A DNA stretch of 32,842 nucleotides from Devosia sp. (GTDB lineage Bacteria > Pseudomonadota > Alphaproteobacteria > Rhizobiales > Devosiaceae), in assembly GCA_026126125.1 (NCBI GenBank), contig JAHCJW010000024.1, forward strand, positions 1 to 32,842, given 5' to 3'. Under the pieces are notes generated by a model. That model saw nothing but the letters and a program-made list of their open reading frames with translations. It was not told where the DNA came from and did not search any database. Of the stretch, positions 22,114-30,205 are shown piece by piece. Positions within the stretch are counted from its first letter, which is position 1. Each line of letters starts with the position of its first letter. The position numbers and the translations under genes are program-made.

Positions 22114-23418
22114 CTACTGCCTCTGCTGGGGCCCGCGCAGCAGTTCTTTGAGGGCCGGGATCAGCAGGCCGATAACCGGCACATGTTCGGTAACGATATT
22201 GGCGTCGAGCAGCGTGCCCGCGGTGATGCGGGTGTCGGGCCCTTCTGAAGTGGTCCAGCTCAGGCCGGTGGGCGTGCCCCGATCCGGCGTCATCTCGACC
22301 GTGATGAGGAAGGGCGGGCCGCTGGCGGAGAGCTTTTGTACCAGATTGTCGTTGCGCAGCATGTGGCGCAATTGCTCGGGGCTGGCGGCGACGTCGGAAA
22401 TGCGGGTCACCGTGCCTTCGACGGAGCCATAGACATCGCGGCGCACCGAGGTCGGGTCGAGCAGCACCTTCATGCCCACATCGATCTTCTTGCCATCGCG
22501 GGCAGGCACCATGACCGAAGCGACGAGATAGGAGCTGCCTGGGCGCAAGGCGGCAAAACTTTCATCACCGGGCAGGATGCTCACCAAGGGCGTATCGAAG
22601 CGCACCAGATCGCCGGGAAAGACCTTGAGTTCGGACACGACGCCATGTTGGGTGCTACGCACCGATGAATCGCCGGCAATGCGATCGTCGAGCCGGTCGA
22701 TCTGGACCTGAACCTGCGATTTGCGGGTAAGAATCGACTGCAGCTCGCGCTCGAACTGGGCCTGGCGCTCATTGCTGGACAAGGCCAGAGAGAGCAAGTC
22801 GCTTTCCTTGTCGGCGGTCCGCTCCAGCACCTCGGCCAGTTCGGCCTGAACGGTGAGATAGCGGTCCGCCGTGGCGTTGCCCGACTGGCGCAAAACCTCC
22901 ATGCCGGCGGCCAGTTGCGTCAACACCTGCCGGCGGGCGTCGAGATAGCCGATGGTTTCCTTGATGGTGTCTTCCTGGCGCTGGCGCAGTCCCTCGAACA
23001 TCGCAGTCGATTGCGCCTGCAATTCGCGCAGCCGCGTCTCGTCGGCCATGATCTGATCGAGCTCGCGCCGTGCCAGCCGCCGCTCGGTTTCCAAGGTGGG
23101 CAATTCGATGCGGGCGATCTCCTGGCCCGGCCGCACGCTGTCGCCGACATCGACCAGAATATCGGCGACGCGCCCCTCATGGTCGGAGGTGACGGTAAAC
23201 TCGAGAACGCCCTTGGAGCTGAGGATGACGCCACTGCCCGCAACGGTTACGGGCACCTCGACGAAGACCGCGCTCGCCAACGCGGCGACCACCAGTGCCG
23301 CGAGCGTGGTCACGGCAAGACCGAAGCCGGGATTGACGAGACGCAAGCCGCTGGCCAGCTGATCGGGGTGATCGAGGCGCTTCCTGGCATCGGCACGGAA
23401 CAGGCCTGTGTCGCTCAT
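22114..23418 (-). CDS. HlyD-like membrane fusion protein of an NHLM-type export system
   Basis: 434 residues. One N-terminal membrane helix (about 32-53; FGLAVTTLAALVVAALASAV) is followed by a lipoyl-like half (GSGVILSSKGVLEFTVTSDH then GRVADILVDVGDSVRPGQEI), a long coiled-coil region (about 105-270, rich in Glu, Arg, Gln and Leu), the second lipoyl half (STQHGVVSELKVFPGDLVRF) and a beta-barrel C-terminus. The start FRADARKRLDHPDQL and the overall plan match the secretion proteins of NHLM bacteriocin systems. It bridges the inner-membrane ABC exporter and an outer-membrane channel; no TolC-like gene lies in the window. The start overlaps the stop of the preceding ABC gene by four bases, making it the third gene of the operon. 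Confidence 0.88.
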   Translation of the reverse strand: MSDTGLFRADARKRLDHPDQLASGLRLVNPGFGLAVTTLAALVVAALASAVFVEVPVTVAGSGVILSSKGVLEFTVTSDHEGRVADILVDVGDSVRPGQEIARIELPTLETERRLARRELDQIMADETRLRELQAQSTAMFEGLRQRQEDTIKETIGYLDARRQVLTQLAAGMEVLRQSGNATADRYLTVQAELAEVLERTADKESDLLSLALSSNERQAQFERELQSILTRKSQVQVQIDRLDDRIAGDSSVRSTQHGVVSELKVFPGDLVRFDTPLVSILPGDESFAALRPGSSYLVASVMVPARDGKKIDVGMKVLLDPTSVRRDVYGSVEGTVTRISDVAASPEQLRHMLRNDNLVQKLSASGPPFLITVEMTPDRGTPTGLSWTTSEGPDTRITAGTLLDANIVTEHVPVIGLLIPALKELLRGPQQRQ

Positions 23419-25979
23419 TTGGGCCTCCCGATCTGGGCATTGAGGAAAGCATGGCGCTCGATGACCGCTGCGGACGGCCCGTCGTCGCGCAGCACGCCCT
23501 CGTCGATGACGACGATGCGCTCGGCCTTGAGCAGGGAGCTTGGCCGATGCGCCACGAGAATGCGGGTCATCCCCTGGCGGCGCAGCGCGTTAAGGATCGT
23601 ATCCTGCACCGAACCATCAAGGGCGCTCAGCGTCTCGTCGAGCAGCAAAATGGCGGGGCGTTTGGCCAAGGCCCGGGCGATGAGAATGCGCTGGATCTGG
23701 CCGAAGGCGAAGCCCGCCCCTTCATCCCCGACAATGGTCTGAAGACCCATGGGCAACGCCTCGATTTCGTCGGCAATGCCCGCCTCGCGGGCGAAATGCC
23801 AGGCCTCTTGCTCACCGATCCCCGATACGCCGCGAATATTGTCGAAGAGCGATCCGGGGAACAGTTTGCTGTGCTGCATGACCATGCCGATCCGGCTTGA
23901 ATATTGCCGCCGCTCCAGACCGGAAATATCATAGCCATCGATGAGGATACGGCCAGAAGCGGGGCGCTCGAGCCCGGCGAGCACATGGAGCAGGGTCGAT
24001 TTCCCGCTGCCCGATGGGCCGGCCAGGCCGACGAATTCACCCGGCGCGATCTCAAGATCGATATCTCCGAGGATCTGGCGCGAACCATAGGCGAAGCTGA
24101 CATCCTTGAGGGTCACGCCGCCGGCGAGGTCGCGCAGCACGGGCGCGTTGGGCAAGGGCTCGGTCTCATAGTCGATGAGCGACCGCGCCAGCTTGGCCAT
24201 GGGCAGAAGCTTAGCCGCGCCGATGGTAAGCTGAGCCAATTCCTTGCCTGCGGCGGTGAAGCGCTGCAAGGACAGGACGAAGACGATGGCGAGGCCCGCA
24301 TCAAGATGGGACGTCGCCCCCATAAAGGCGATGACGGCGAAGCAAAGCACCAGGGCCAGACTGTCCCAGAAGGGGCGGATGATGGCGAAAAGATTGGTCA
24401 GCCGCGTGGCACGCATCATACGCGACTGGAAGGCGAGGAAGTTGTCGCCCCACTGGGTAAAGGCCTGCCGCTCCAGCTGCCCGGCGCGCAGGACCGGCAC
24501 CAGCCGCACCAGATCATAGGCGAAGGCGAGCACGATCACATCCATGCGCTCGCCTTCATAAATGGCTTTGAATTGGGCCCAGCCGATCAGAGCGGCCAGA
24601 GAGATCAGCGCAACGACCAGCGCCATGGCTACAAGCCCTGCGAGCGGGGCCACAGAAGCGAGGACGACGGCCGCCATCAGGCCGCTGAACAGCGCCAGCA
24701 TGAAGCCCATGCCGACCGAGAGCACGGAGCGCCGGAATTTCTCGATCGTTTCGGTTTGCGTCGCCAGGATCAGCGTCGTCGAGGCGCGCAATCGCGCCGA
24801 TGGCAGGCGCAAGAGGCGATCGACCATGGCAGCGTGCAGAGCCAGGCCGGAGCGGCCATGGCTCCGCAACTCGGCCAATTGCCCCACCGCATGTAGAACC
24901 GTCTCGGTCACCATGGCGATGGCCAGAAGGCCGAGCAGTTGCAAGAGAAAAGTCGTGTCGCCCGTATGGACGGCAATGCCGGAAATCTGCTGGGAGGCGA
25001 TGGGCGGCAGCATGGCGAGGGCGGCACCGACCAGGCCGCACAGGGCGACCAGGGCGAAATCGCCAAAATTCTCCCGCAGGCCGAAGCCGATGATCTGGCG
25101 ATAATCGAGCTTGCCCTGTGGCAGGGTGCGATAAAAGCTATAGGCCTCCGGCGCGAACTGCGCCCATTGCCCGGGTCGCAGACGCCGAACCGTTGGCTCG
25201 ACGGCCATATCCTCGACCAGATAACCGCCGAAGATGCGAGGCCGAACCAGAAGCGGCCGGCCATCGGTGCCGAAAACCAGAAACGGCCCGTCCCCGCGCG
25301 GGATGGCACCCGGCTCGAGGCGCAAGCGCCGGAGGCGCATGCCGTGGGAGGCGGCGAAGCGGCCGAGGTAATCCTCCCGGCTTTCCCCCTCGACCTCGCG
25401 CACCGCCACCGGCTTGCCATGCCCGAGGGCGACGAGGTGCGCCAGCGTTTGGACGAGGCTGGATTGAACCCCGGCCGGCGGGCGCTTGAAACTGCCCTTG
25501 AGGAGTTTTCCGAAACTGCGCAGGGTAGCCTGGAACTTCTCGTCCTGGATGGCTTGTCGGCGCTGTTCTTGCGCAGCCCCATCCGCATCGGCCTCGATGC
25601 GTGTGCCGATTACCCGGCGCAGGATGCGGGTGGTTTCGGCCAGTGCCTTGGCGGAACCGAGCTGGGCAGGGTCCGGTCGCCCGATGGTGCCGGCGGCGCG
25701 CGCCAGCGCATCGACCCAGGCCGCGGCATCCCCTCCGCCATCGTCGCGCAATTGGCCGTCGCGGCGGGGCAGCAGGTAAAGACCGCTATTCCGATCTGTA
25801 GGCGGTAGCAGCGTGCCCGGCGGCAGGGTGGCCAAAAATCGTCCCCGGCGCCCCTCGCCCTGGGACAGATAAAGATCGGCCGAGGCGCCGACCAGGGTCA
25901 GCGGCAGGGCGTGGTCGAGATCGTAGCGGACCAGCGCCTGCAGCGGTTCCACGCGAGAAGAAAAGGCGGGGGCGCTCAT
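23415..25979 (-). CDS. NHLM-type ABC exporter subunit without peptidase domain (permease/ATPase)
   Basis: 854 residues. A long N-terminal cytoplasmic part (about 1-300) lacks C39 residues and holds a CNB-like start (DLDHALPLTLVGASADLYLS) as in the permease/ATPase subunit of NHLM systems. A six-helix membrane domain (about 305-590) follows, then the ATPase domain. Walker A is GPSGSGKST (654-662), the Q-loop Gln lies in GMVMQHSK, catalytic Glu782 is in LLLDETLSALD, and His811 in ILVAHRPSS is intact. The signature motif is degenerate: FAFGQ (757-761) replaces xSGGQ. That loss complements the defects of the partner at 25976-28138, suggesting a heterodimer with one active ATP site. Start and stop each overlap a neighbour by four bases. 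Confidence 0.9.
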   Translation of the reverse strand: MSAPAFSSRVEPLQALVRYDLDHALPLTLVGASADLYLSQGEGRRGRFLATLPPGTLLPPTDRNSGLYLLPRRDGQLRDDGGGDAAAWVDALARAAGTIGRPDPAQLGSAKALAETTRILRRVIGTRIEADADGAAQEQRRQAIQDEKFQATLRSFGKLLKGSFKRPPAGVQSSLVQTLAHLVALGHGKPVAVREVEGESREDYLGRFAASHGMRLRRLRLEPGAIPRGDGPFLVFGTDGRPLLVRPRIFGGYLVEDMAVEPTVRRLRPGQWAQFAPEAYSFYRTLPQGKLDYRQIIGFGLRENFGDFALVALCGLVGAALAMLPPIASQQISGIAVHTGDTTFLLQLLGLLAIAMVTETVLHAVGQLAELRSHGRSGLALHAAMVDRLLRLPSARLRASTTLILATQTETIEKFRRSVLSVGMGFMLALFSGLMAAVVLASVAPLAGLVAMALVVALISLAALIGWAQFKAIYEGERMDVIVLAFAYDLVRLVPVLRAGQLERQAFTQWGDNFLAFQSRMMRATRLTNLFAIIRPFWDSLALVLCFAVIAFMGATSHLDAGLAIVFVLSLQRFTAAGKELAQLTIGAAKLLPMAKLARSLIDYETEPLPNAPVLRDLAGGVTLKDVSFAYGSRQILGDIDLEIAPGEFVGLAGPSGSGKSTLLHVLAGLERPASGRILIDGYDISGLERRQYSSRIGMVMQHSKLFPGSLFDNIRGVSGIGEQEAWHFAREAGIADEIEALPMGLQTIVGDEGAGFAFGQIQRILIARALAKRPAILLLDETLSALDGSVQDTILNALRRQGMTRILVAHRPSSLLKAERIVVIDEGVLRDDGPSAAVIERHAFLNAQIGRPK

Positions 25980-28138
25980 GCCGATTCCGCCCCGGCGCGA
26001 AATTGCTGCATGGGAGTTTCCACCATCTCATCGGCGGCGTAAGGAGCAAATGGCCTCAGCCGGCCCCCCTCCAGCGTCACAACCCTATCGAAATGACGCA
26101 GCGCGCTTATGCGGTTGGTGAACAGAAGAAGGGTGAGGCCACGGCGGCGCAGATTTTCAAGCACCCGCGCTTCGGTGGCTTCATCGAGCGCGCTCGTGGC
26201 ATCGTCGAGAACCAGGATGCGCGCGCCGGTGAGCAGCGCCCGGGCGATGGCCAGCCGCTGACGCTCGCCCCCGCTGAAACCGCCCGCCCCTTCCCCGATC
26301 ATGCCATCAATGCCCCCGGGGCGATTGAACACGGCGTGGCCGATATCGGCGTCAAGCAGCGCCCGCACGATCATCCCGTCATCCACCGCCCCGTCCCAGA
26401 GCGTCAACGCCGCGCGCAATGTGCCCGAGGGCATGAACGGGGTCTGGTCGACAAAACCGACCGGCGGCGCGCCATCCTCCCAGACCGCCCGCCCCTCGCG
26501 CATGACCTCATGGCGCAAACCGCCCGAGGTCGGCGGGCTGACGCCGGCAAAGATCCGGGCCAAGGTGCTCTTGCCCGCCCCCGAGCCCCCGCTTATGCCC
26601 ACGCATTGTCCGGGCTCGATCTGCAGCGTGAGGGAAGCGAAAACGGGTGAGGCGTTGGTATAGGCGAAGCTGGCGTTACTCAGGGCAAGGCGGCCGGTGG
26701 GCGGCGCGGACGTATCGCGCCGCAGAGGCTCTGCCTCGCGGCCATGGCTATCGGCGCGCTCCAGAGCATCGCCCAGCCGATTCATGGCCGAGCCGGCCTG
26801 GCCGATCGCGGTGCCGGTTCCGGTCAACACGCTCAACGCCCCGGAAAACAAGCCCGCCAACATCAGAAAGCCAAGCACGGTACCCAGCGTCGTGGTGGTC
26901 ACCATGACCAGATAGGTGCCGCCGCCCAGAATGGCGAGCGTGGAGAGACGGCTGCTGGCATAGGGCAGAGCCGCCAGCAATCTGGCGCTGCGCCCGGTTG
27001 TCTGCTCGACATTGATGAGACGCACCTGCGCATCCACCAGCCGGTCGAACAGCATGGCTTCGGTGCCATTTACCTTGGCCTCTTCGAGCAGCGCAGCCCC
27101 CTGCACGGTCACGGCATGAGCCTCGCCGGTCAACATCTGCAATTGCGCCGCTTCTTCGCGCAGGCGCCGCGACACCAAGGCGACGATGCCCAGTTCGATG
27201 GCGGCCAGCGCGACCACGAGAAAGGTCAGCGGCACGCTGAAGGCCAGCATCACCGCGACATAGGCCAGCAGCGACAGGCCATTGACGATGCTCTGCAGCA
27301 CCGGGCCGGAAATCGTCGACGCCACTTGCGCGGCATATTGGGGGCGGCTCGCCACCTCGACGGCACTGCGCCGGGCAAAAAATTCATAGGGCAGGTGAAA
27401 CAGGCGCCAGACGAAGCGGGCCGACAGCATTGCCGAAAGCTTGGTTTGCAGCAGCAGCACGCCATGAGTGTGCAGCGCGGCAAGCGAGGCGTTGAGCAGG
27501 CCGATCACCACGAGCCCGGCAAGCAGCGGCGCCAGCCAGTCGCCATAGCCCTGCACCAGATAGTCATCGATAAAGACCCGGGTGATACCCGGCACCAGAA
27601 CGCCGACCGCCACCATGCACAGGCTCGACACCACAATGGCCACGAACATGGCGCCCGAGCCCCAGACGAGCCCGGCCATGCGGCGCAGCGCCCCGGGCGG
27701 ACGAGACGAGCGAATGAAATCGGGGCCGGGAGCGAAGCTGAGCGTGATGCCGGTGAAATAGGTGCTGAACGCCTCCAGCGTCAGGCGGCGACGGCCATGG
27801 GCAGGGTCGTTGACGATGGCATGGTTTCGCCCCAGTGCCTCGAGGACAACGAAATGATCGAAACCCCAGAACAGGATCTGCGGAAAGCCAAGCGCGGGCA
27901 ATTGCTCGATCTCTCGCCGATATGCGGCGGCGGATAGCCCGAAATATTGGGCGGCGGCGACGATATCGGCGGCCGAGACCCCATCGCGCGACACGCCGCA
28001 CCGGTCTCGCACATGATCGAGAGTTTCCCAGCGCCCATGCGCCGCCATGACCATGGCGAGACATGCGGCGCCGCATTCGGAGTTCTCCATCTGCAGGATG
28101 GTGGGCGTGCGGCCACCAAACATCTTTTTCACGCTCAT
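25976..28138 (-). CDS. NHLM-type peptidase-containing ABC exporter subunit (C39 peptidase, permease, ATPase)
   Basis: 720 residues. An N-terminal C39 peptidase (about 10-140) has a complete active site: Gln16 and Cys22 (ILQMENSECGAACLAMV), His95 (FWGFDHFVVLEAL) and Asp111 (IVNDPAHG). It should therefore cleave leader peptides after Gly-Gly. Six membrane helices follow (about 165-450). The ATPase domain has Walker A GGSGAGKST (517-525) and an intact signature FSGGE (621-625). However, the catalytic Glu is Asp646 (LVLDDATSALD) and the switch His is Asn675 (LLFTNRIS). These are the marks of the degenerate half of a heterodimeric exporter. It is the first gene of a three-gene operon, with a palindrome at 28242-28265 upstream. 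The ribosome site is weak. Confidence 0.92.
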   Translation of the reverse strand: MSVKKMFGGRTPTILQMENSECGAACLAMVMAAHGRWETLDHVRDRCGVSRDGVSAADIVAAAQYFGLSAAAYRREIEQLPALGFPQILFWGFDHFVVLEALGRNHAIVNDPAHGRRRLTLEAFSTYFTGITLSFAPGPDFIRSSRPPGALRRMAGLVWGSGAMFVAIVVSSLCMVAVGVLVPGITRVFIDDYLVQGYGDWLAPLLAGLVVIGLLNASLAALHTHGVLLLQTKLSAMLSARFVWRLFHLPYEFFARRSAVEVASRPQYAAQVASTISGPVLQSIVNGLSLLAYVAVMLAFSVPLTFLVVALAAIELGIVALVSRRLREEAAQLQMLTGEAHAVTVQGAALLEEAKVNGTEAMLFDRLVDAQVRLINVEQTTGRSARLLAALPYASSRLSTLAILGGGTYLVMVTTTTLGTVLGFLMLAGLFSGALSVLTGTGTAIGQAGSAMNRLGDALERADSHGREAEPLRRDTSAPPTGRLALSNASFAYTNASPVFASLTLQIEPGQCVGISGGSGAGKSTLARIFAGVSPPTSGGLRHEVMREGRAVWEDGAPPVGFVDQTPFMPSGTLRAALTLWDGAVDDGMIVRALLDADIGHAVFNRPGGIDGMIGEGAGGFSGGERQRLAIARALLTGARILVLDDATSALDEATEARVLENLRRRGLTLLLFTNRISALRHFDRVVTLEGGRLRPFAPYAADEMVETPMQQFRAGAESA

Positions 28139-28241
28139 GGCATCAGCCGCCCCGGCGCAGGGGAGGCCATGGGCGCAAACGAAACTGGTGCGGAGCGGAT
28201 GGTCATCGCAGAAATTGCCTCTGCGCGCACTTTCGCTAAAG

Positions 28242-28265
28242 GAGCTTAATTTTTGACTTAAGCTC
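28242..28265. promoter_or_regulatory. Perfect palindrome upstream of the export operon (candidate operator)
   Basis: GAGCTTAA (28242-28249) and TTAAGCTC (28258-28265) are exact inverted repeats around TTTTTGAC. The site lies 104 bases upstream of the peptidase-ABC start, in the 192-base gap after the DUF2177 gene. Its AT-rich arms and the lack of a T-run after the stem suggest an operator more than a terminator. No regulator gene is encoded in the operon. The rest of the gap (28139-28241 and 28266-28330) shows nothing else recognisable. Confidence 0.5.
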
Positions 28266-28330
28266 GCCGCTTCCCCTGCCTTCCCAGTGCCTTGCGACCA
28301 GAGCGCGTCGCGATCCCTGGGACGCTTACT

Positions 28331-28738
28331 CTAGGTGGCACCCCATTGCCGGACGGCGGCGTAGCCTACCCAAGCCGCGATGGCGCTGAGGCTCGTGCCC
28401 CAGGCCAGATCGATGATGCTGACCAAAGGCGGCCAATCCTTAATCGTCGCCAGATTGGTGAAGTCGTAAGTGCCGTAGGCGACGAGGCCAAGCAGCGCCC
28501 CGAGACCGATCGCCATCACCCAGGAGCCGCTATTGGCCGCCGGCAGGATGGCAAAGACCGCCAGGCCGACGAGATAAACCAGATAGAAGGCAGCCGCGAC
28601 CAGCAGGTTGGGGCTCTCGACCAGCAGATCGCCCAGCATGGGCCGATAGATCACCTTGGTGGCCAGACTCAACCAGATGAAATCGAGGGCGAAGAAGGTC
28701 GCGGCGGCGCCCAGATAGGCTATGGCGAAATTCGGCAT
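28331..28738 (-). CDS. DUF2177 family membrane protein, third gene of the rpoE-chrR operon
   Basis: 135 residues with four hydrophobic helices. The start MPNFAIAYLGAAATFFALDF then IWLSLATKVIYRPMLGDLL, and later LGALLGLVAYGTYDFTNLAT and a Trp/Pro-rich VSIIDLAWGTSLSAIAAWVG, match DUF2177. The function of the family is unknown. It begins 16 bases after chrR on the same strand, so it should be expressed with the sigma factor. DUF2177 genes recur near RpoE-ChrR loci, which suggests a membrane role in singlet-oxygen or photo-oxidative stress. Confidence 0.88.
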   Translation of the reverse strand: MPNFAIAYLGAAATFFALDFIWLSLATKVIYRPMLGDLLVESPNLLVAAAFYLVYLVGLAVFAILPAANSGSWVMAIGLGALLGLVAYGTYDFTNLATIKDWPPLVSIIDLAWGTSLSAIAAWVGYAAVRQWGAT

Positions 28739-28754
28739 CGTTGTCTCCGTCCCA

Positions 28755-29405
28755 TCAGATCTTGAGCAGGGGCTGCATCAGGCGCAGCAGCGGGTTTTTG
28801 AAGCGCAGGGGTGCATCGGTCACCGCCAGGCAGATACATTCCTCATGCTCGCCGGCCCGCGGCTGATGTTCGAGCCCGTCATAGCCTTCCTCGATGTCAC
28901 CGACATCGAAGCATTCGTCGCCATCAATGAGCATGCCGCGCAGCACGACGGTCAGTTCCAGTCCGCGATGACCATGCTCGGGCACGGGTGCGCCGGCGGG
29001 AATGCGCAGCAATCGCACCGAGGTTTCGCTATCGCCGGTCGGAATGAGAATCTGCTGGGCCTTTGGCCCCATCCGCCGCCAGGCCAGCGCATCGAGGTCG
29101 GGACCGATATAGGGGCGAAGCGGCGGCGGAACATTGCCCATGACGGGGATGGACAAAGGCCGGGGCGTCTCCGGCACCAAGGTCTCGATGCGCTCGAGCG
29201 TCGCGCTTAACGCGTCGTCGCGCATCGGCACCATTTCGATGGCGTCGAGCAACGCGCCGCCCACCGCCGTGGCCTGGCGCGCCCGCGCCCGGCAGGCCTG
29301 ACAACTGGCCAGGTGCGTGGCGACGGCGAGGCTCCAGCCTTCGGCCAAGCTTCCGGCCTCATAGCTCATCAACAGCTCTTCGCTGACGTGGTGGGACTGG
29401 GTCAT
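28755..29405 (-). CDS. chrR: ChrR-type zinc anti-sigma factor with cupin domain
   Basis: 216 residues. The N-terminal zinc anti-sigma domain has His6, His31, Cys35 and Cys38 (THLASCQACRAR), at exactly the positions known in Rhodobacter sphaeroides ChrR. The C-terminal cupin has His144, His146, Glu150 and His180 (VPEHGHRGLELTVVLRG), the second zinc site. In Rhodobacter, ChrR holds RpoE inactive; singlet oxygen acting through the cupin domain leads to its release (family knowledge). The start overlaps the rpoE stop by four bases. All ligands are intact, so a working singlet-oxygen switch is expected. Confidence 0.93.
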   Translation of the reverse strand: MTQSHHVSEELLMSYEAGSLAEGWSLAVATHLASCQACRARARQATAVGGALLDAIEMVPMRDDALSATLERIETLVPETPRPLSIPVMGNVPPPLRPYIGPDLDALAWRRMGPKAQQILIPTGDSETSVRLLRIPAGAPVPEHGHRGLELTVVLRGMLIDGDECFDVGDIEEGYDGLEHQPRAGEHEECICLAVTDAPLRFKNPLLRLMQPLLKI

Positions 29406-29992
29406 CGCTCTGCTCCCAGCATGATCGCCAACTCCGAGCGGAGCTTGCGGAAAACCTGTCGCATTCGGGATTTTACCGTTCCGAGTGGAATTTTCATTTC
29501 GGTCGCGATGGCGCTGTGAGACTTGTCTTCATAATAGGCGAGGGTAAGCAGGCGGCGCTCGGCGTCGGAGAGCCTCGCCAGGGCTTCGACCAGTTGCGCG
29601 GAGGATTGCTTGCTCTCCAGCACCATGTCGGCCGTCGGCTCATCGCTGATACGCAAGGCGGGATCGTCTGCATCCACCTCGGGGCGCTTTTCGCGGCGGA
29701 AGGCATCGATGCGCCGGTTTCGGGCGATGGCGAAGATCCAGGTGGCGGGACTGGCCTTGGCGGGATCGTAGAGCCCGGCCTTGCGCCAGACCAGAACCAT
29801 GGTTTCCTGCGCCAGCTCTTCAGCGCCGGTTTCGCTGCCGCCCATCCGCATCAGATAGGATTTGACGCGTGGCGCGAAATATTCGAACAGCGCCTGAAAG
29901 GCCTGCCGGTCGGCATGCTGGGCTATGGCCAGGATATGGGCGGCGAAGCGATGCTCGCCGCTGCTCAGCGCAGGCTCGGGCGGGGGAGGCAT
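29402..29992 (-). CDS. rpoE: ECF sigma factor, RpoE of the ChrR-controlled group
   Basis: 196 residues. Region 2 includes FQALFEYFAPRVKSYLMRMG then ETGAEELAQETMVLVWRKAG and WIFAIARNRRIDAFRREKRP. Region 4 includes LSDAERRLLTLAYYEDKSHS and IPLGTVKSRMRQVFRKLRSE. The setting with chrR places it in the singlet-oxygen group (ECF11 type). ATG 29992 is preferred because AGGGG precedes it and the protein has normal length. Longer starts (30010, 30088, 30115) either lack a ribosome site or lie in the promoter element at 30095-30121; ATG 30088 could only work as a near-leaderless start. The gene should autoregulate from that element. Confidence 0.92.
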   Translation of the reverse strand: MPPPPEPALSSGEHRFAAHILAIAQHADRQAFQALFEYFAPRVKSYLMRMGGSETGAEELAQETMVLVWRKAGLYDPAKASPATWIFAIARNRRIDAFRREKRPEVDADDPALRISDEPTADMVLESKQSSAQLVEALARLSDAERRLLTLAYYEDKSHSAIATEMKIPLGTVKSRMRQVFRKLRSELAIMLGAER

Positions 29993-30094
29993 CAGCGGCC
30001 CCTCGCACATGGCAAAAGCCGGCACCAATTCAGCCCGCTGCTGCGCTGCGCCCTGTATGTCTTCGATCTGCGTAACATCTGACCACATGCCCTC

Positions 30095-30121
30095 GATACG
30101 CAGGGCCAGGGCCACTGGATC
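30095..30121 (-). promoter_or_regulatory. Probable RpoE-dependent promoter of rpoE-chrR
   Basis: Minus strand: GATCCA (30121-30116), 15 bases, CGTATC (30100-30095). The same two hexamers with the same spacing occur on the plus strand at 30150-30176, before the divergent gene. GATCC is the core of the -35 element of the singlet-oxygen RpoE group. Transcription would start near 30088, giving a leader of about 95 bases to ATG 29992. Confidence 0.8.
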
Positions 30122-30149
30122 GCCACAGAAGAAAAAATCCGCATCGTCC

Positions 30150-30176
30150 GATCCAAACCGTTTTCCGTCCCGTATC
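30150..30176 (+). promoter_or_regulatory. Probable RpoE-dependent promoter of the FAD oxidase-DUF1365 genes
   Basis: GATCCA (30150-30155), 15 bases, CGTATC (30171-30176). It is identical in both hexamers and in spacing to the element facing rpoE, and ends 29 bases before the TTG start of the oxidase gene. The pair makes a divergent stress promoter. Confidence 0.8.
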
Positions 30177-30205
30177 TACAACGGTAATCAAGGAGCCGGG
30201 CAATT

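Noticed and set aside
24939..25808. Long plus-strand frames across the ABC exporter genes
   Set aside because: These are antisense shadows; the minus-strand ABC and C39 motifs are continuous and complete.
23415..28138. Reading the degenerate ABC motifs as signs of a decaying pseudogene
   Set aside because: The losses are complementary between the two subunits, both frames are full length, and the C39 triad is intact, which fits a working asymmetric dimer better.
28170..28249. Small plus-strand frame (about 26 residues, beginning MGANETGAERMV) as a peptide precursor for the exporter
   Set aside because: It has no Gly-Gly leader and no ribosome site, and its stop lies inside the palindrome; there is nothing to support expression.
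29993..30115. Longer N-terminus for the RpoE sigma factor
   Set aside because: The extension covers the probable promoter element at 30095-30121 and has no matching residues in the family; ATG 29992 has a ribosome site.
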